From Winogradskya humida (GTDB taxonomy: Bacteria > Actinomycetota > Actinomycetes > Mycobacteriales > Micromonosporaceae): 64,000 nt of DNA. The notes beneath the pieces are model-generated. The model saw only the letters and a list, made by a program, of their open reading frames with translations, had not been told where the DNA came from and made no database searches. How positions within the stretch are numbered: the stretch's first letter is position 1; every line of letters starts with the position of its first letter. The stretch lies in the NCBI RefSeq assembly GCF_016862215.1, contig NZ_BOMN01000017.1, positions 1 through 64,000 of the forward strand, in the 5' to 3' direction. Made by a program: the position numbers and the translations under genes. Shown here piece after piece: positions 15,356 through 23,966 of the stretch.

Positions 15356-17140
15356 TCAACGATATACGTGGACGTAGTCGACGACCATGTCCTGCGGCAG
15401 CCGCGTCCTACTGTCGGGCGGGCCGGGGAACGGGCCGCCGACCGCGTTGTTCAGCAGGATCACGAACGGGCGGTCGAACACCCACGGACCTCGGGTCTTC
15501 TCCACCTCGGCCCGGTCGGCCGTGAAGTACGCGTTCCCGTCGACCGAGAAGACGATCTTGTCGGGGCGCCAGTCCACGGCGTACGTGTGGAAGTTGTCCG
15601 AGAGATCTCCGCCGGTGTGATATTTACCGCCGATGCCGTCCCCGCCGTGGTACGCGGCGGCGTGCAGCGCCGACGAGCTGATCCCCGGCTCGCGCCCGAT
15701 GTGCTCCATGATGTCGATCTCGCCGGAGTTCGGCCACGTCGCCCTGCCGGTGTAGAGGTCCGCGCCCAGCATCCAGAACGCCGGCCACAGCCCCTGCGTG
15801 CCGGAGACCTTGATCCGGGCCTCGACCCGGCCGTACGTGAGGCTGTAGAGCCCGTTGGTGTTGAGCCGGCCGGAGGTGTACTGGCAGGTCGTGCTCCTGG
15901 TGACCGGGTCGCGCGGGCACTTCGACCCGGGTGTGACCTCGCGCTTGGCCTTGATGACGAGGTTGCCGTCGCCGTCGAGCGCGGCGTTGCGGTTGTTGGT
16001 GTAGTACTGCAGCTCACCGGTGACGCCGGGACCGACCTCGGCCACCCACTTCTTCGGGTCGGGGGCCGAGCCGGACGCGCCGTCGAAGTCGTCACCCCAC
16101 ACCAGCGAGTACGGCTCCGACGGGACCTCGGCCTCGCCGGGCGGGGCGATCGGCGCTCCCCCGGTGCCGAAGATCCGGAACTCCCACAGCGCGTACCCGC
16201 CGCCGGACAGGCCCTTCTTCATCGAGACGCGGACGAAGCGCGCCTGCCCGGTGACCGGCACGTCGTCGACCTTGCCCGTGCCGGTGTCCGTCGTGGAGAG
16301 CTGGGTCCAGTTGTCGCCGTCCCAGGAGCCCTCCAGGGTGTACTCCCGCGCGTACGCCTTGCCCCAGACCAGCTCGACGCGGCGGACGTCGGCGACCGCA
16401 CCGAGGTCGACCCGCACCCACGCCGGGCCGGTCTTGTCCTCGGCGGTCACCCACTCCGTCGCGGTGTCCTGATCGACCACGCGTGACGCGTCGCAGCGGG
16501 TGCACTGCGACGTGTCACGGGTCGAGGATGCCTCGGCGGGCTTCATGTACGACAGCAGCTGCTCGGTCGTGGCCCCGGGCGGCAGGGACGGCGCCGTGCT
16601 CGCCCCGGCACCCGAGTTGACCTGGATGTCCCAGATCGAGTAGCCGTACACGGTGGCGCGGGCCCGCAGGAGCACCCGCACGTAGCGTCCGGAACCGGCG
16701 ACACCGGCCGTCACGTCGCCGCCGGCGCCGGTCGTCGTGCTGTAGACCGCGGTCCACTGCTGGCCGTCGTCGCTGAGCTGGATGTCGTACGCCGTCGCGT
16801 ACGCCTTCTCCCACTTGATCCCGACCCGGCAGATCGGCATCGAGGCACCCAGATCGACCTGGATGGTCTGCGGATCGCCCCACGCGCTGCCCCACCGCGA
16901 CTCGGGATTACCGTCAGTGACGTACGAGGGACTCATCGCGTCCGACTCGGACGACGACGCCTCGACGGGCTTACCCTTCGCGACGTCGGCCGTGCCGCAC
17001 TTCCCGCCGCCCGACGCGGCATCGTCGGAACCCCCGGTGACCAGGAGGACGACGACGCCGATGACGACGGCGAGCAGGACTGCGGCACCGGCGGCCACGA
17101 GGGCCCGGACACCGATCGAGAGACGCACGAAGACCGGCAC
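15356..17140 (-). CDS. Secreted GH16 glucanase-like enzyme with two discoidin domains
   Basis: A 594-residue protein. Residues about 10-35 form one membrane/signal segment (VRALVAAGAAVLLAVVIGVVVLLV). Two F5/8 type C (discoidin) carbohydrate-binding domains follow (about 45-180 and 195-335; each with a W-G-K-AY block and FVRV/YVRV strand). The C-terminal GH16 domain (about 345-594) has the active-site motif GEIDIMEHIG with both catalytic glutamates. It should cut a beta-1,3/1,4-glucan or galactan outside the cell. It lies on the same strand upstream of the polysaccharide operon, separated by 130 bp. Confidence 0.9.
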   Translation of the reverse strand: MPVFVRLSIGVRALVAAGAAVLLAVVIGVVVLLVTGGSDDAASGGGKCGTADVAKGKPVEASSSESDAMSPSYVTDGNPESRWGSAWGDPQTIQVDLGASMPICRVGIKWEKAYATAYDIQLSDDGQQWTAVYSTTTGAGGDVTAGVAGSGRYVRVLLRARATVYGYSIWDIQVNSGAGASTAPSLPPGATTEQLLSYMKPAEASSTRDTSQCTRCDASRVVDQDTATEWVTAEDKTGPAWVRVDLGAVADVRRVELVWGKAYAREYTLEGSWDGDNWTQLSTTDTGTGKVDDVPVTGQARFVRVSMKKGLSGGGYALWEFRIFGTGGAPIAPPGEAEVPSEPYSLVWGDDFDGASGSAPDPKKWVAEVGPGVTGELQYYTNNRNAALDGDGNLVIKAKREVTPGSKCPRDPVTRSTTCQYTSGRLNTNGLYSLTYGRVEARIKVSGTQGLWPAFWMLGADLYTGRATWPNSGEIDIMEHIGREPGISSSALHAAAYHGGDGIGGKYHTGGDLSDNFHTYAVDWRPDKIVFSVDGNAYFTADRAEVEKTRGPWVFDRPFVILLNNAVGGPFPGPPDSRTRLPQDMVVDYVHVYR

Positions 17141-17193
17141 CCTTCCGAGGCAACGAAGATCCGCTACACCCTAGCCACGGCGCCGACCTGCGG

Positions 17194-17619
17194 CTACGCC
17201 CGGGGTACGCCGATCAGGTCGACAGTTGCAGGATCGTGGACGCCGTCGTAGTAGCGCCGCAGCACCTCCTCGAAGGTCGAGGGATCCACGGCGGCACGCG
17301 CGAACAGCGTCATCGACGAGCGTAGCTTCAGGTCGTCGGGGTAGCCCAGGATCTGGTTCGCCGTGCGCCCCTCGACGCCGAGCATTGCCTGCGCGCACTC
17401 GGTCAGCCGGGTCCCGAGGACGGGGTCGGCGAGGTAGGCGCGGGCCTCCTCGATGTCACTGATCGCATATTTCCGGGCGGTGGGGCTGGTGCCCAGCCCG
17501 GCGATCTGCGGGAAGACGAACCACATCCAGTGGCTGCGCTTGCTGCCCGCGCGCAGTTCGGCGAGGGCCTGCTCGTGGACGCCCTCCTGGGCCGTCCGGA
17601 AACGGTCGAGATCGGTCAT
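17194..17619 (-). CDS. DUF1810 family protein
   Basis: A 141-residue single-domain protein with the DUF1810 pattern: DRFRTAQEGVHEQALAELRAGSKRSHWMWFVFPQ near the N-terminus (quoted in pieces here: DRFRTAQ, KRSHWMWFVFPQ), YAISDIEEARAYL, and DDLKLRSSMTLF. The ATG at 17619 gives the family's normal length; codons upstream add a poorly matching stretch. It follows no clear operon and its promoter faces the sensor kinase gene. The biochemical role of the family is not established. Confidence 0.88.
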   Translation of the reverse strand: MTDLDRFRTAQEGVHEQALAELRAGSKRSHWMWFVFPQIAGLGTSPTARKYAISDIEEARAYLADPVLGTRLTECAQAMLGVEGRTANQILGYPDDLKLRSSMTLFARAAVDPSTFEEVLRRYYDGVHDPATVDLIGVPRA

Positions 17620-17708
17620 GGAACTCAGCCTGTCATCCTCAGGTATGGCGCGCGATTCATTCGCCGGACGGATGCCCGCGAGCCCCGGCCTCCCTAGGCT
17701 CTTCAGGT

Positions 17709-18806
17709 ATGACACCGCGGTGCAGCCGCCGGCAGGCGATCGACCTCGCGTTCGCCGGCACGCTTTTCCTGATCCTGACCACGCTCGTGCTGGTCACCCC
17801 GGGCACGCCCGCGGGCCCGTGGGCGCTGGCCCTCACCGTCACTCTGGCAGCGGTTCAGGCCGGGGCGCTGATCCCGATGCGGGAGCACCCCGAGGCGTCC
17901 ATGGCGGTCGCTATCGCCGCCGGGATCGGGCTCGAGGTGCTCATGCCCGAGCTCGGCTATCTCGGGCAGGCCTCCGCGGTGCTGGCCGCGTATGCCCGGG
18001 TGCGCACGCCGCGGCGGTCGGTGCCGGTGCTGGCGCTGCTGATCGCCGGTGCGCCCTGGGAGACGGCCGGTGGCGGCGACTGGCGCAACCTGCTGCTCGG
18101 CGTGGCCGGGCCGACGATCGGCTGGTCGCTGGGCGAGCTGGGCCGCACCCGGGCGTTGCGGCGCGAGGACGAGCGCCGGGCCATCGCCGCCCAGGAACGC
18201 ACCCGCATCGCCCGGGAGTTGCACGACGTGCTCGCCCACACCGTCTCGGTGATCGTGGTGCAGGCGCAGGCCGCGGAGGACGTGTTCGACCGGCGCCCCG
18301 ACCAGGCCCGCAAGGCACTCACCACGATTGGTACGGCGGCTCGCTCGACACTGCAGGAGTTGCGGGTGCTGCTGCACACGCTGTCCGAGGACACCGGGGA
18401 GCTGGGCCCGCAGCCCGGCCTCGACCGGCTCGCGGCGCTGGCGGAGTCGATGGACGCCACCGGGCTGCGCGTGGAGCTGGAGACGGTCAAGGTCTCGGTC
18501 CCTGCGGCGGTGGATCTGTCCGCGTACAGGATCGTGCAGGAGTCGCTGACCAATACGCTGCGGCACAGTCACGCCACCCGGGCGCGGGTCACGGTCACCT
18601 GTTCCCCGGCCGAGGTCAGCGTCGAGATCCGCGACGACGGCCCGGCGCGACCGGCGGGCCGGGTCTCGGGGTCCGGGCAGCGCGGCATCGTCGGCATGCA
18701 GGAACGCGCCCGGCTGCTCGGCGGCACCCTCGACGCGGGACCGACGCCGGGTGGCGGGTTCAGGGTCCGAGCGGCGTTCCCCAGGGAAGCGATGGTCGCG
18801 GCATGA
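17709..18806 (+). CDS. NarL-type sensor histidine kinase
   Basis: A 365-residue membrane kinase. Residues 1-140 hold about five short hydrophobic segments and no large sensor domain. The HisKA_3 dimerisation box is RIARELHDVLAHTVSVIVVQ with the phospho-accepting His, followed by an HATPase_c domain (LTNTLRHSH N-box, GSGQRGIVGMQERA G-box). It would autophosphorylate and pass phosphate to the regulator encoded next; their genes overlap by four bases (ATGA). The small membrane sensor suggests a signal within or at the membrane; it is unknown. Confidence 0.92.
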   Translation: MTPRCSRRQAIDLAFAGTLFLILTTLVLVTPGTPAGPWALALTVTLAAVQAGALIPMREHPEASMAVAIAAGIGLEVLMPELGYLGQASAVLAAYARVRTPRRSVPVLALLIAGAPWETAGGGDWRNLLLGVAGPTIGWSLGELGRTRALRREDERRAIAAQERTRIARELHDVLAHTVSVIVVQAQAAEDVFDRRPDQARKALTTIGTAARSTLQELRVLLHTLSEDTGELGPQPGLDRLAALAESMDATGLRVELETVKVSVPAAVDLSAYRIVQESLTNTLRHSHATRARVTVTCSPAEVSVEIRDDGPARPAGRVSGSGQRGIVGMQERARLLGGTLDAGPTPGGGFRVRAAFPREAMVAA

Positions 18807-19465
18807 TCCGCGTGCTCATCGCCGACGATCAGGAGCTGGTCCGGGCCGGGTTCGCGCTAATAATCGACGGCCGGGACGACCTGGAGGTCGTGGGCGAGGC
18901 CGGGGACGGCGCGGAAGCCGTGCGGCTGGCGGAGGAGGTGCGCCCCGACGTCGTCCTGATGGATGTCAGGATGCCCGGGACGGACGGCATCGAGGCGGCC
19001 CGCAGAATCGCGGCGGCGGGCAACCCGGCCCGGATCATCATGCTGACGACCTTCGACCTCGACGAGCCGGTCGTCGCCGCGCTGCGGGCCGGGGCCAGCG
19101 GCTTCCTGCTCAAGGACATCCGCCCCGCCGAGCTGGCCGACGCGATCCGGGTGGTGGCCCGCGGCGAGGCGCTGCTCGCCCCCACGGTCACCCGGCGGCT
19201 GCTGGACCGGTTCGCCGCCGCGCCACCGCCGGCCGGGACCTCACCGCGGCTCGACACGCTCAGCGGGCGGGAGGTCGAGGTGCTGACCCTCGTCGCGCGG
19301 GCGCTCTCCAACGACGAGATCGCCGACAAGCTGCACCTGAGCCGGGCCACGGTCAAGAGCCACCTGTCGGCGATCCTCATGAAACTCGGGTTACGGGACA
19401 GGATCCAGGCCGCTGTCCTCGCGTACGAGACCGGCCTGGTCCGTCCCGGATCCGGGACGTCCTGA
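18803..19465 (+). CDS. NarL/LuxR-family response regulator
   Basis: A 220-residue regulator. The receiver has acidic DDQ at 8-10, the phosphorylated D54 in VLMDVRMPG, and the conserved LLKDI lysine. The C-terminal LuxR-type helix-turn-helix is LSGREVEVLTLVARALSNDEIADKLHLSRATVKSHLSAIL (pieces: LSGREVEVL, LSRATVKSHLS). It is the cognate partner of the kinase before it. Targets cannot be deduced from the sequence, and it ends 2 bp from the convergent glgX gene. Confidence 0.93.
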   Translation: MIRVLIADDQELVRAGFALIIDGRDDLEVVGEAGDGAEAVRLAEEVRPDVVLMDVRMPGTDGIEAARRIAAAGNPARIIMLTTFDLDEPVVAALRAGASGFLLKDIRPAELADAIRVVARGEALLAPTVTRRLLDRFAAAPPPAGTSPRLDTLSGREVEVLTLVARALSNDEIADKLHLSRATVKSHLSAILMKLGLRDRIQAAVLAYETGLVRPGSGTS

Positions 19466-19467
19466 TG

Positions 19468-21573
19468 TCAGCGGTTCTTGAGCACGACCATGGTGTGACC
19501 GCCGACCTCGAGGTTGCCGCCGGCGCGGACCGTCCGCTTACGGTTGGCGAGCAGCGGGTCGGCCGTGTCGACGACGGTCTCCCAGCCCCGGCCGTAGGAG
19601 CGCGGCGGCACCGTGAACGCCACCGGGTCGCCGAGCGGGTTGAACAGCACCAGGAACGAGCTGTCGACGATCGGCTCGCCGAGCGCGTCCTGCTCCGGGA
19701 TGCCCTCGCCGTTGAGGAAGACCGTCATCGTCATCCCCGACTGCTCGTTCCAGTCGTCGGAGGTCATCGGCTCGCCGTCACGGCGCAGCCACGCGATGTC
19801 CGGGATCTTGTTGTCGCCGGCCGGGTCCCCGGTGAAGAACCGGCGGCGGCGGAAGATCGGGTGCTCGGCGCGCAGCTTCGTCAGCCGCTGGGTGAAGAGA
19901 GTCAGCACGTCGTGGTGGCGGGCGTCCTCCCAGTCGATCCAGCTGAGCTCGCTGTCCTGCGCGTACACGTTGTTGTTGCCCTGCTGGGTGCGGCTCAGCT
20001 CGTCACCGTGGGCGACCATCGGCACGCCCTGGGACAGCAGCAGCGTGGCCAGGAAGTTGCGTTTCTGGCGCTCGCGAAGCTTCAGGATCTCGAGGTCCTC
20101 GGTCGGGCCCTCCACGCCGCCGTTCCAGGAACGGTTGTGGCTCTCGCCGTCGCGGTTCTCCTCGCCGTTCGCGTCGTTGTGCTTCTCGTTGTAGGAGACG
20201 AGGTCGTTGAGGGTGAACCCGTCGTGCGCGGTGACGAAGTTGATGGAGGCGATCGGGCGCCGGCCGTCGATCTCGTACAGGTCGGAGGAGCCGGTGAAAC
20301 GCGACGCGAACTCACCCAGGCTGGACGGCTCACCGCGCCAGAAGTCCCGGACGCTGTCGCGGTATTTGCCGTTCCACTCCGTCCACAACGGCGGGAAGCC
20401 ACCGACCTGGTAACCGCCGTCGCCGACGTCCCACGGCTCGGCGATCAGCTTCACCTGCGACACCACCGGGTCCTGGTTGACCAGGTCGAAGAACGCGGCC
20501 AGCCGGTCCACCTCGTGGAATTCCCGGGCCAGCGCCGACGCGAGGTCGAAGCGGAAACCGTCGACGTGCATCTCGGTCACCCAGTACCGCAGCGAATCCA
20601 TGATGAGCCGCAGCGATTCGTGGTGGCGCACGTTGAGGCTGTTACCGGTGCCGGTCGTGTCGTAGTAGAACTGCTTGTCGTCGTCGACGAGCCGGTAATA
20701 GGCCGGGTTGTCGATGCCCCGGAACGACAGCGTCGGGCCCATGTGGTTGCCCTCGGCGGTGTGGTTGTAGACAACGTCGAGAATGACCTCGATGCCGGCC
20801 GCGTGCAGCGCCTTCACCATGGCCTTGAATTCCTGCACCTGCCCGCCGCGCCCGCCGAACGACGAATAGTCGTTGTGCGGGGCGAAGAAACCGATCGTGT
20901 TGTAGCCCCAGTAGTTCGTCAGACCGCGCTCGATCAGGCCGCTGTCGTGCACGAACTGGTGCACCGGCATCAGCTCGACGGCGGTGACCCCGAGTTCCTT
21001 GAAATGCTTGATCATCGCCGGGTGCGCCAGCCCGGAATAGGTGCCGCGCACATCGTCGGGAATCTTGGGATTGCGAGCCGTCATGCCCTTCACATGCGCC
21101 TCATAGATGACCGTCTGGTGCCACGGGATCCGCAGCGGCCGGTCGTTGCCCCAGTCGAACCACGGATTGACGACGACCGAGCGCATCGCGAACGGCGCCG
21201 AATCCTGATCGTTGAGCTGCGACGGATCGCCGAAATGGTAGGAGAAGAGCGCATTGCTCCACTCGTTGTGCCCCTCGATCGCCTTCGCGTAGGGGTCCAG
21301 CAGCAGCTTCGACGGGTTGGACCGCAGCCCCTGGGACGGGTCGTACGGTCCGTGGACGCGGTATCCGTAACGCTGCCCGGGCACCACCCGAGGCAGATAA
21401 CCGTGCCAGACCAGGGCCTCGCGCTCCGGCAGATCAACCCGCGTCTCGGTGCCGTCATCGTCGAACAGGCACAACTCCACCCGGTCGGCAACCTCGGAGA
21501 ACAGCGCGAAGTTGGTGCCGCCGCCGTCATAGGTGGCGCCGAGCGGGTAGGGATTCCCCGGCCAGATTTTCAT
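19468..21573 (-). CDS. glgX: Glycogen debranching enzyme GlgX
   Basis: A 701-residue GH13 isoamylase-type enzyme of normal length. After the CBM48-type N-terminal domain (NFALFSEVADRVELCLFDDD) come the GH13 motifs: VILDVVYNHTAEGN, DGFRFDLASAL (nucleophile Asp), LIAEPWDVGDGGYQVG (acid/base Glu) and FVTAHDGFTLNDL. It removes alpha-1,6 branches from phosphorylase-limit glycogen in the cytoplasm. The ATG at 21573 opens the conserved MKIWPGNPYPLGATYDGGGT start. It has its own long upstream region (over 230 bp) with a hairpin, after the repeat array that follows the MFS gene. Confidence 0.96.
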   Translation of the reverse strand: MKIWPGNPYPLGATYDGGGTNFALFSEVADRVELCLFDDDGTETRVDLPEREALVWHGYLPRVVPGQRYGYRVHGPYDPSQGLRSNPSKLLLDPYAKAIEGHNEWSNALFSYHFGDPSQLNDQDSAPFAMRSVVVNPWFDWGNDRPLRIPWHQTVIYEAHVKGMTARNPKIPDDVRGTYSGLAHPAMIKHFKELGVTAVELMPVHQFVHDSGLIERGLTNYWGYNTIGFFAPHNDYSSFGGRGGQVQEFKAMVKALHAAGIEVILDVVYNHTAEGNHMGPTLSFRGIDNPAYYRLVDDDKQFYYDTTGTGNSLNVRHHESLRLIMDSLRYWVTEMHVDGFRFDLASALAREFHEVDRLAAFFDLVNQDPVVSQVKLIAEPWDVGDGGYQVGGFPPLWTEWNGKYRDSVRDFWRGEPSSLGEFASRFTGSSDLYEIDGRRPIASINFVTAHDGFTLNDLVSYNEKHNDANGEENRDGESHNRSWNGGVEGPTEDLEILKLRERQKRNFLATLLLSQGVPMVAHGDELSRTQQGNNNVYAQDSELSWIDWEDARHHDVLTLFTQRLTKLRAEHPIFRRRRFFTGDPAGDNKIPDIAWLRRDGEPMTSDDWNEQSGMTMTVFLNGEGIPEQDALGEPIVDSSFLVLFNPLGDPVAFTVPPRSYGRGWETVVDTADPLLANRKRTVRAGGNLEVGGHTMVVLKNR

Positions 21574-21708
21574 CCGACCATCACACCAGTTTTGGCCGCG
21601 CCGCGCAGGCCAGAAATTCACGAGAACATCACAGACATAAAGGCGCATGTCGTAGCTCAGGAATGGGTACAGACCGCAGTTCCCACCGAGGGTCGGTCCC
21701 GGCGATCC

Positions 21709-21730
21709 CAGGCGCCCTGGCGGGCGCCTG
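21709..21730. promoter_or_regulatory. Hairpin-forming inverted repeat upstream of glgX
   Basis: CAGGCGCC (21709-21716) and GGCGCCTG (21723-21730) form an 8-bp perfect stem with a 6-nt loop, 136 bp upstream of glgX. The 21574-21806 stretch otherwise holds no convincing gene; part of it probably carries the glgX promoter. Terminator or leader structure are both possible. Confidence 0.45.
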
Positions 21731-21806
21731 AACGGGATCCCCACGCCCTCCACGTGCGGAAGTGGTTCAACCCGCCGCGGGCACTGTCTCCCCGGCACCC
21801 GGATCT

Positions 21807-21908
21807 CAGATCGCCACGGCACCCCACCCGGTACTGCTGTCAGATCGCCGCAGCACCCGGGCCGGTGCTGCTGTCGGATCGCCGCAGCACCCGGCTCGGT
21901 GCTGCTGT
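21807..21908. repeat. Three tandem 34-bp repeats with internal palindromes
   Basis: Units at 21807-21840, 21841-21874 and 21875-21908 begin CAGATCGCC or CGGATCGCC and end GTRCTGCTGT. A partial fourth starts at 21909 inside the end of the MFS gene. The second unit contains AGCACC and GGTGCT arms around a 6-nt loop. No spacers separate the units, so this is not a CRISPR. It lies just after the MFS stop and upstream of glgX, both read leftward, and could terminate MFS transcription. Confidence 0.85.
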
Positions 21909-23329
21909 CAGATCGCCGCGGTCACGGGCTCGGGGGCTTCGACGCGCGCCGCTGTGGCACGTGCCCGCGCCGTGGTCGTGACGAGGCCGAGCGTCAGGAT
22001 CGCGACCCCGCACACGAAGATGATCCACCACGCGGGGTGCGACGCGACCGCGAACCGCAGCGCCGTGTCACCGCCCAGCCCCGACGCGACCACGGCCCCG
22101 ATCACGGCGACCCCCAGCGAGCTGCCCACCTGCCGGCTCGTCGACGCGATCGCCGCCGCGACTCCCGCCTGGGCGCGCGGCATCCCCGACACCGCCGTGT
22201 TCGTGATCGGCGCGTTGACCATCCCGAACCCGAACAGCACGTAACTGACCGCCAGCACCCATACCGGCGTATCGGCCGCCAGCCGGCTCAGCGGAATCAT
22301 GGCCAGCGCGATCCCCGCCCCCGCCAGGATCAGCGGCAACCGCGGTCCCCGTGCGCCGACGATCCGTCCCGACAGTGGCGCGATCACCGCCGTGGTCAGC
22401 GCCATCGGCAACGTGTAGAGCCCCGCCTGCAACGCCGACAACCCGCGCACGTCCTGCAGGTAGATCGCGTTGAGGAACAGGAACCCGCCGAGCCCGCCGA
22501 ACGCGCACACCGCGATCAGCGTCGCCCCGGAGAACGGCACACTGCGGAACACGTTCAGGTCGAGCAGTGGCTGCGCGCGGCGGTTCTCGTAGGGGATCAG
22601 CGTCGCCAGCGCCGCCGCCCCCACGGCGAAGCACCCGAGGATCAGCGGCGACGCCCACCCCGCGTTCGGCCCCTCGATGATCCCGAACGTCACCGACGCG
22701 AGCGTGACCAGCACCAGCACCTGCCCCACCGGGTCCAGCCCGCGTGGCTCGGCGGCCCGCGACTCCGGCACGAACAGCGCGGCGAGCACGATCGCCGCGA
22801 CGCCCACCGGCACGTTGACCCAGAAGATCGACCGCCACCCCAGCCCGGCCACGAGCACGCCGCCCAGCAACGGCCCGGCCGCCATGCTCAACCCGACCAC
22901 GCCACCCCACACCCCGATCGCCCGCGCCCGCTCCCGCGGCTCGGTGAACGTGTTCGTGATGATCGACATGGCCACCGGGTTCAGCATCGACCCGCCCACC
23001 GCCTGCAACGCCCGGAACGCGATCAGCCACCCGAGACTCGGCGCGAGGCTGCAGGCGAGGGACCCGAGCGTGAACAGCGCCAGCCCGATCTGGAAGACCC
23101 GCCGCCGCCCCACCCGATCAGCCGTCGACCCGGAGAGCACCAGCAAACTCGCCAGCACGAGCGAATACGCGTCGATCACCCACTGCAGCCCCGACACCGA
23201 CGAGTGCAGGTCGACCCGCAGGGACGGCAGCGCGATGTTCACGATCGTGATGTCCAGCCCCACGATGAACAAGCTCATGCAGCAGATCGCCAGAATCAGC
23301 ATCCGGCGCCGAGGGGTGAGCTCAGTCAT
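21908..23329 (-). CDS. MFS drug transporter, DHA2 (14-helix) family
   Basis: A 473-residue protein with about fourteen hydrophobic segments. It shows the DHA2 signs: LDITIVNIALPSLRVDL in helix 1, DRVGRRRVF between helices 2 and 3, and FRALQAVGGSMLNPVAM (motif C region). It should be a proton-coupled exporter of organic compounds. The ATG at 23329 (MTELTPRRR) starts where family similarity starts; 15 codons upstream are possible but poorer. Its last codons fall in the 34-bp repeat array. No regulator is directly adjacent; the next gene upstream is divergent. Confidence 0.92.
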   Translation of the reverse strand: MTELTPRRRMLILAICCMSLFIVGLDITIVNIALPSLRVDLHSSVSGLQWVIDAYSLVLASLLVLSGSTADRVGRRRVFQIGLALFTLGSLACSLAPSLGWLIAFRALQAVGGSMLNPVAMSIITNTFTEPRERARAIGVWGGVVGLSMAAGPLLGGVLVAGLGWRSIFWVNVPVGVAAIVLAALFVPESRAAEPRGLDPVGQVLVLVTLASVTFGIIEGPNAGWASPLILGCFAVGAAALATLIPYENRRAQPLLDLNVFRSVPFSGATLIAVCAFGGLGGFLFLNAIYLQDVRGLSALQAGLYTLPMALTTAVIAPLSGRIVGARGPRLPLILAGAGIALAMIPLSRLAADTPVWVLAVSYVLFGFGMVNAPITNTAVSGMPRAQAGVAAAIASTSRQVGSSLGVAVIGAVVASGLGGDTALRFAVASHPAWWIIFVCGVAILTLGLVTTTARARATAARVEAPEPVTAAI

Positions 23330-23391
23330 GCCGTCTTTGTACCTCGCCAGACCCTGCATAATGCATGTTTCCACCGGGTAGATCGCATCAC

Positions 23392-23946
23392 ATGACCACT
23401 CCTGCCCCGGGAGCAGCGCGGGCAGAGCGGCCCGGCGATCATGCGGCGCCAGGGAACCCCGCTCTGATCGTCGTCAGCGGCGAGCCGGCGAGCGGCAAGA
23501 CCACCCTCGCGCACACCCTCGCGGCCCGGCTGGGCTGCCCGGTGATCTGCCGCGACGAGATCAGGACGGGCATCGCCCGCGCGGGTACGCCCGACGACCG
23601 CTACCTGCACACCCTGGACACGTTCTTCGCCGTCCTGCGAACCCTCACCGCGGCAGGCGTCAGCACCGTCGCCGAAGCCGCCTTCCAGGGCCACGTCTGG
23701 CGTCCGCGCCTGAACACCCTCGACGCTGACGTGCGCGTCATCCACTGCACCGTCCCGTCCGGGGTGATCCGCGAACGCCTCGCCACCCGCGCGCTGCGCG
23801 ACGCCGCCCACGACGACCTCGCCCGGCTCGCCGTACCGCCGGCCGGGCCCTGGGAACCGCTCGGCCTGGCGGTGCCGACCCTCGAGGTCAGCACCGACGG
23901 CGACTACTCACCGACGCTCCCGGACATCGAACGCTTCTGCGCGTGA
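23392..23946 (+). CDS. P-loop kinase-like ATPase
   Basis: A 184-residue protein with a Walker A loop, VVSGEPASGKTTLAHTL (about residues 26-42), CRDEIRTGI, and the VAEAAFQGHVWRPRL block of small AAA_33/zeta-toxin-like kinases that phosphorylate small molecules. The ATG at 23392 is chosen over an earlier codon because it follows a stretch without family character. It overlaps or abuts the following LLM gene. It is divergent from the MFS exporter gene, so the two could share control. Substrate unknown. Confidence 0.82.
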   Translation: MTTPAPGAARAERPGDHAAPGNPALIVVSGEPASGKTTLAHTLAARLGCPVICRDEIRTGIARAGTPDDRYLHTLDTFFAVLRTLTAAGVSTVAEAAFQGHVWRPRLNTLDADVRVIHCTVPSGVIRERLATRALRDAAHDDLARLAVPPAGPWEPLGLAVPTLEVSTDGDYSPTLPDIERFCA

Positions 23947-23966
23947 GCGCCGGGTATGGTCGCGCG

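Noticed and set aside
21807..21908. Possible CRISPR array
   Set aside because: The 34-bp units are directly adjacent with no unique spacers.
18751..21981. A 1076-codon plus-strand open frame
   Set aside because: It is the antisense and shifted shadow of the response regulator and glgX; composition is Arg/Gly/Val low complexity.
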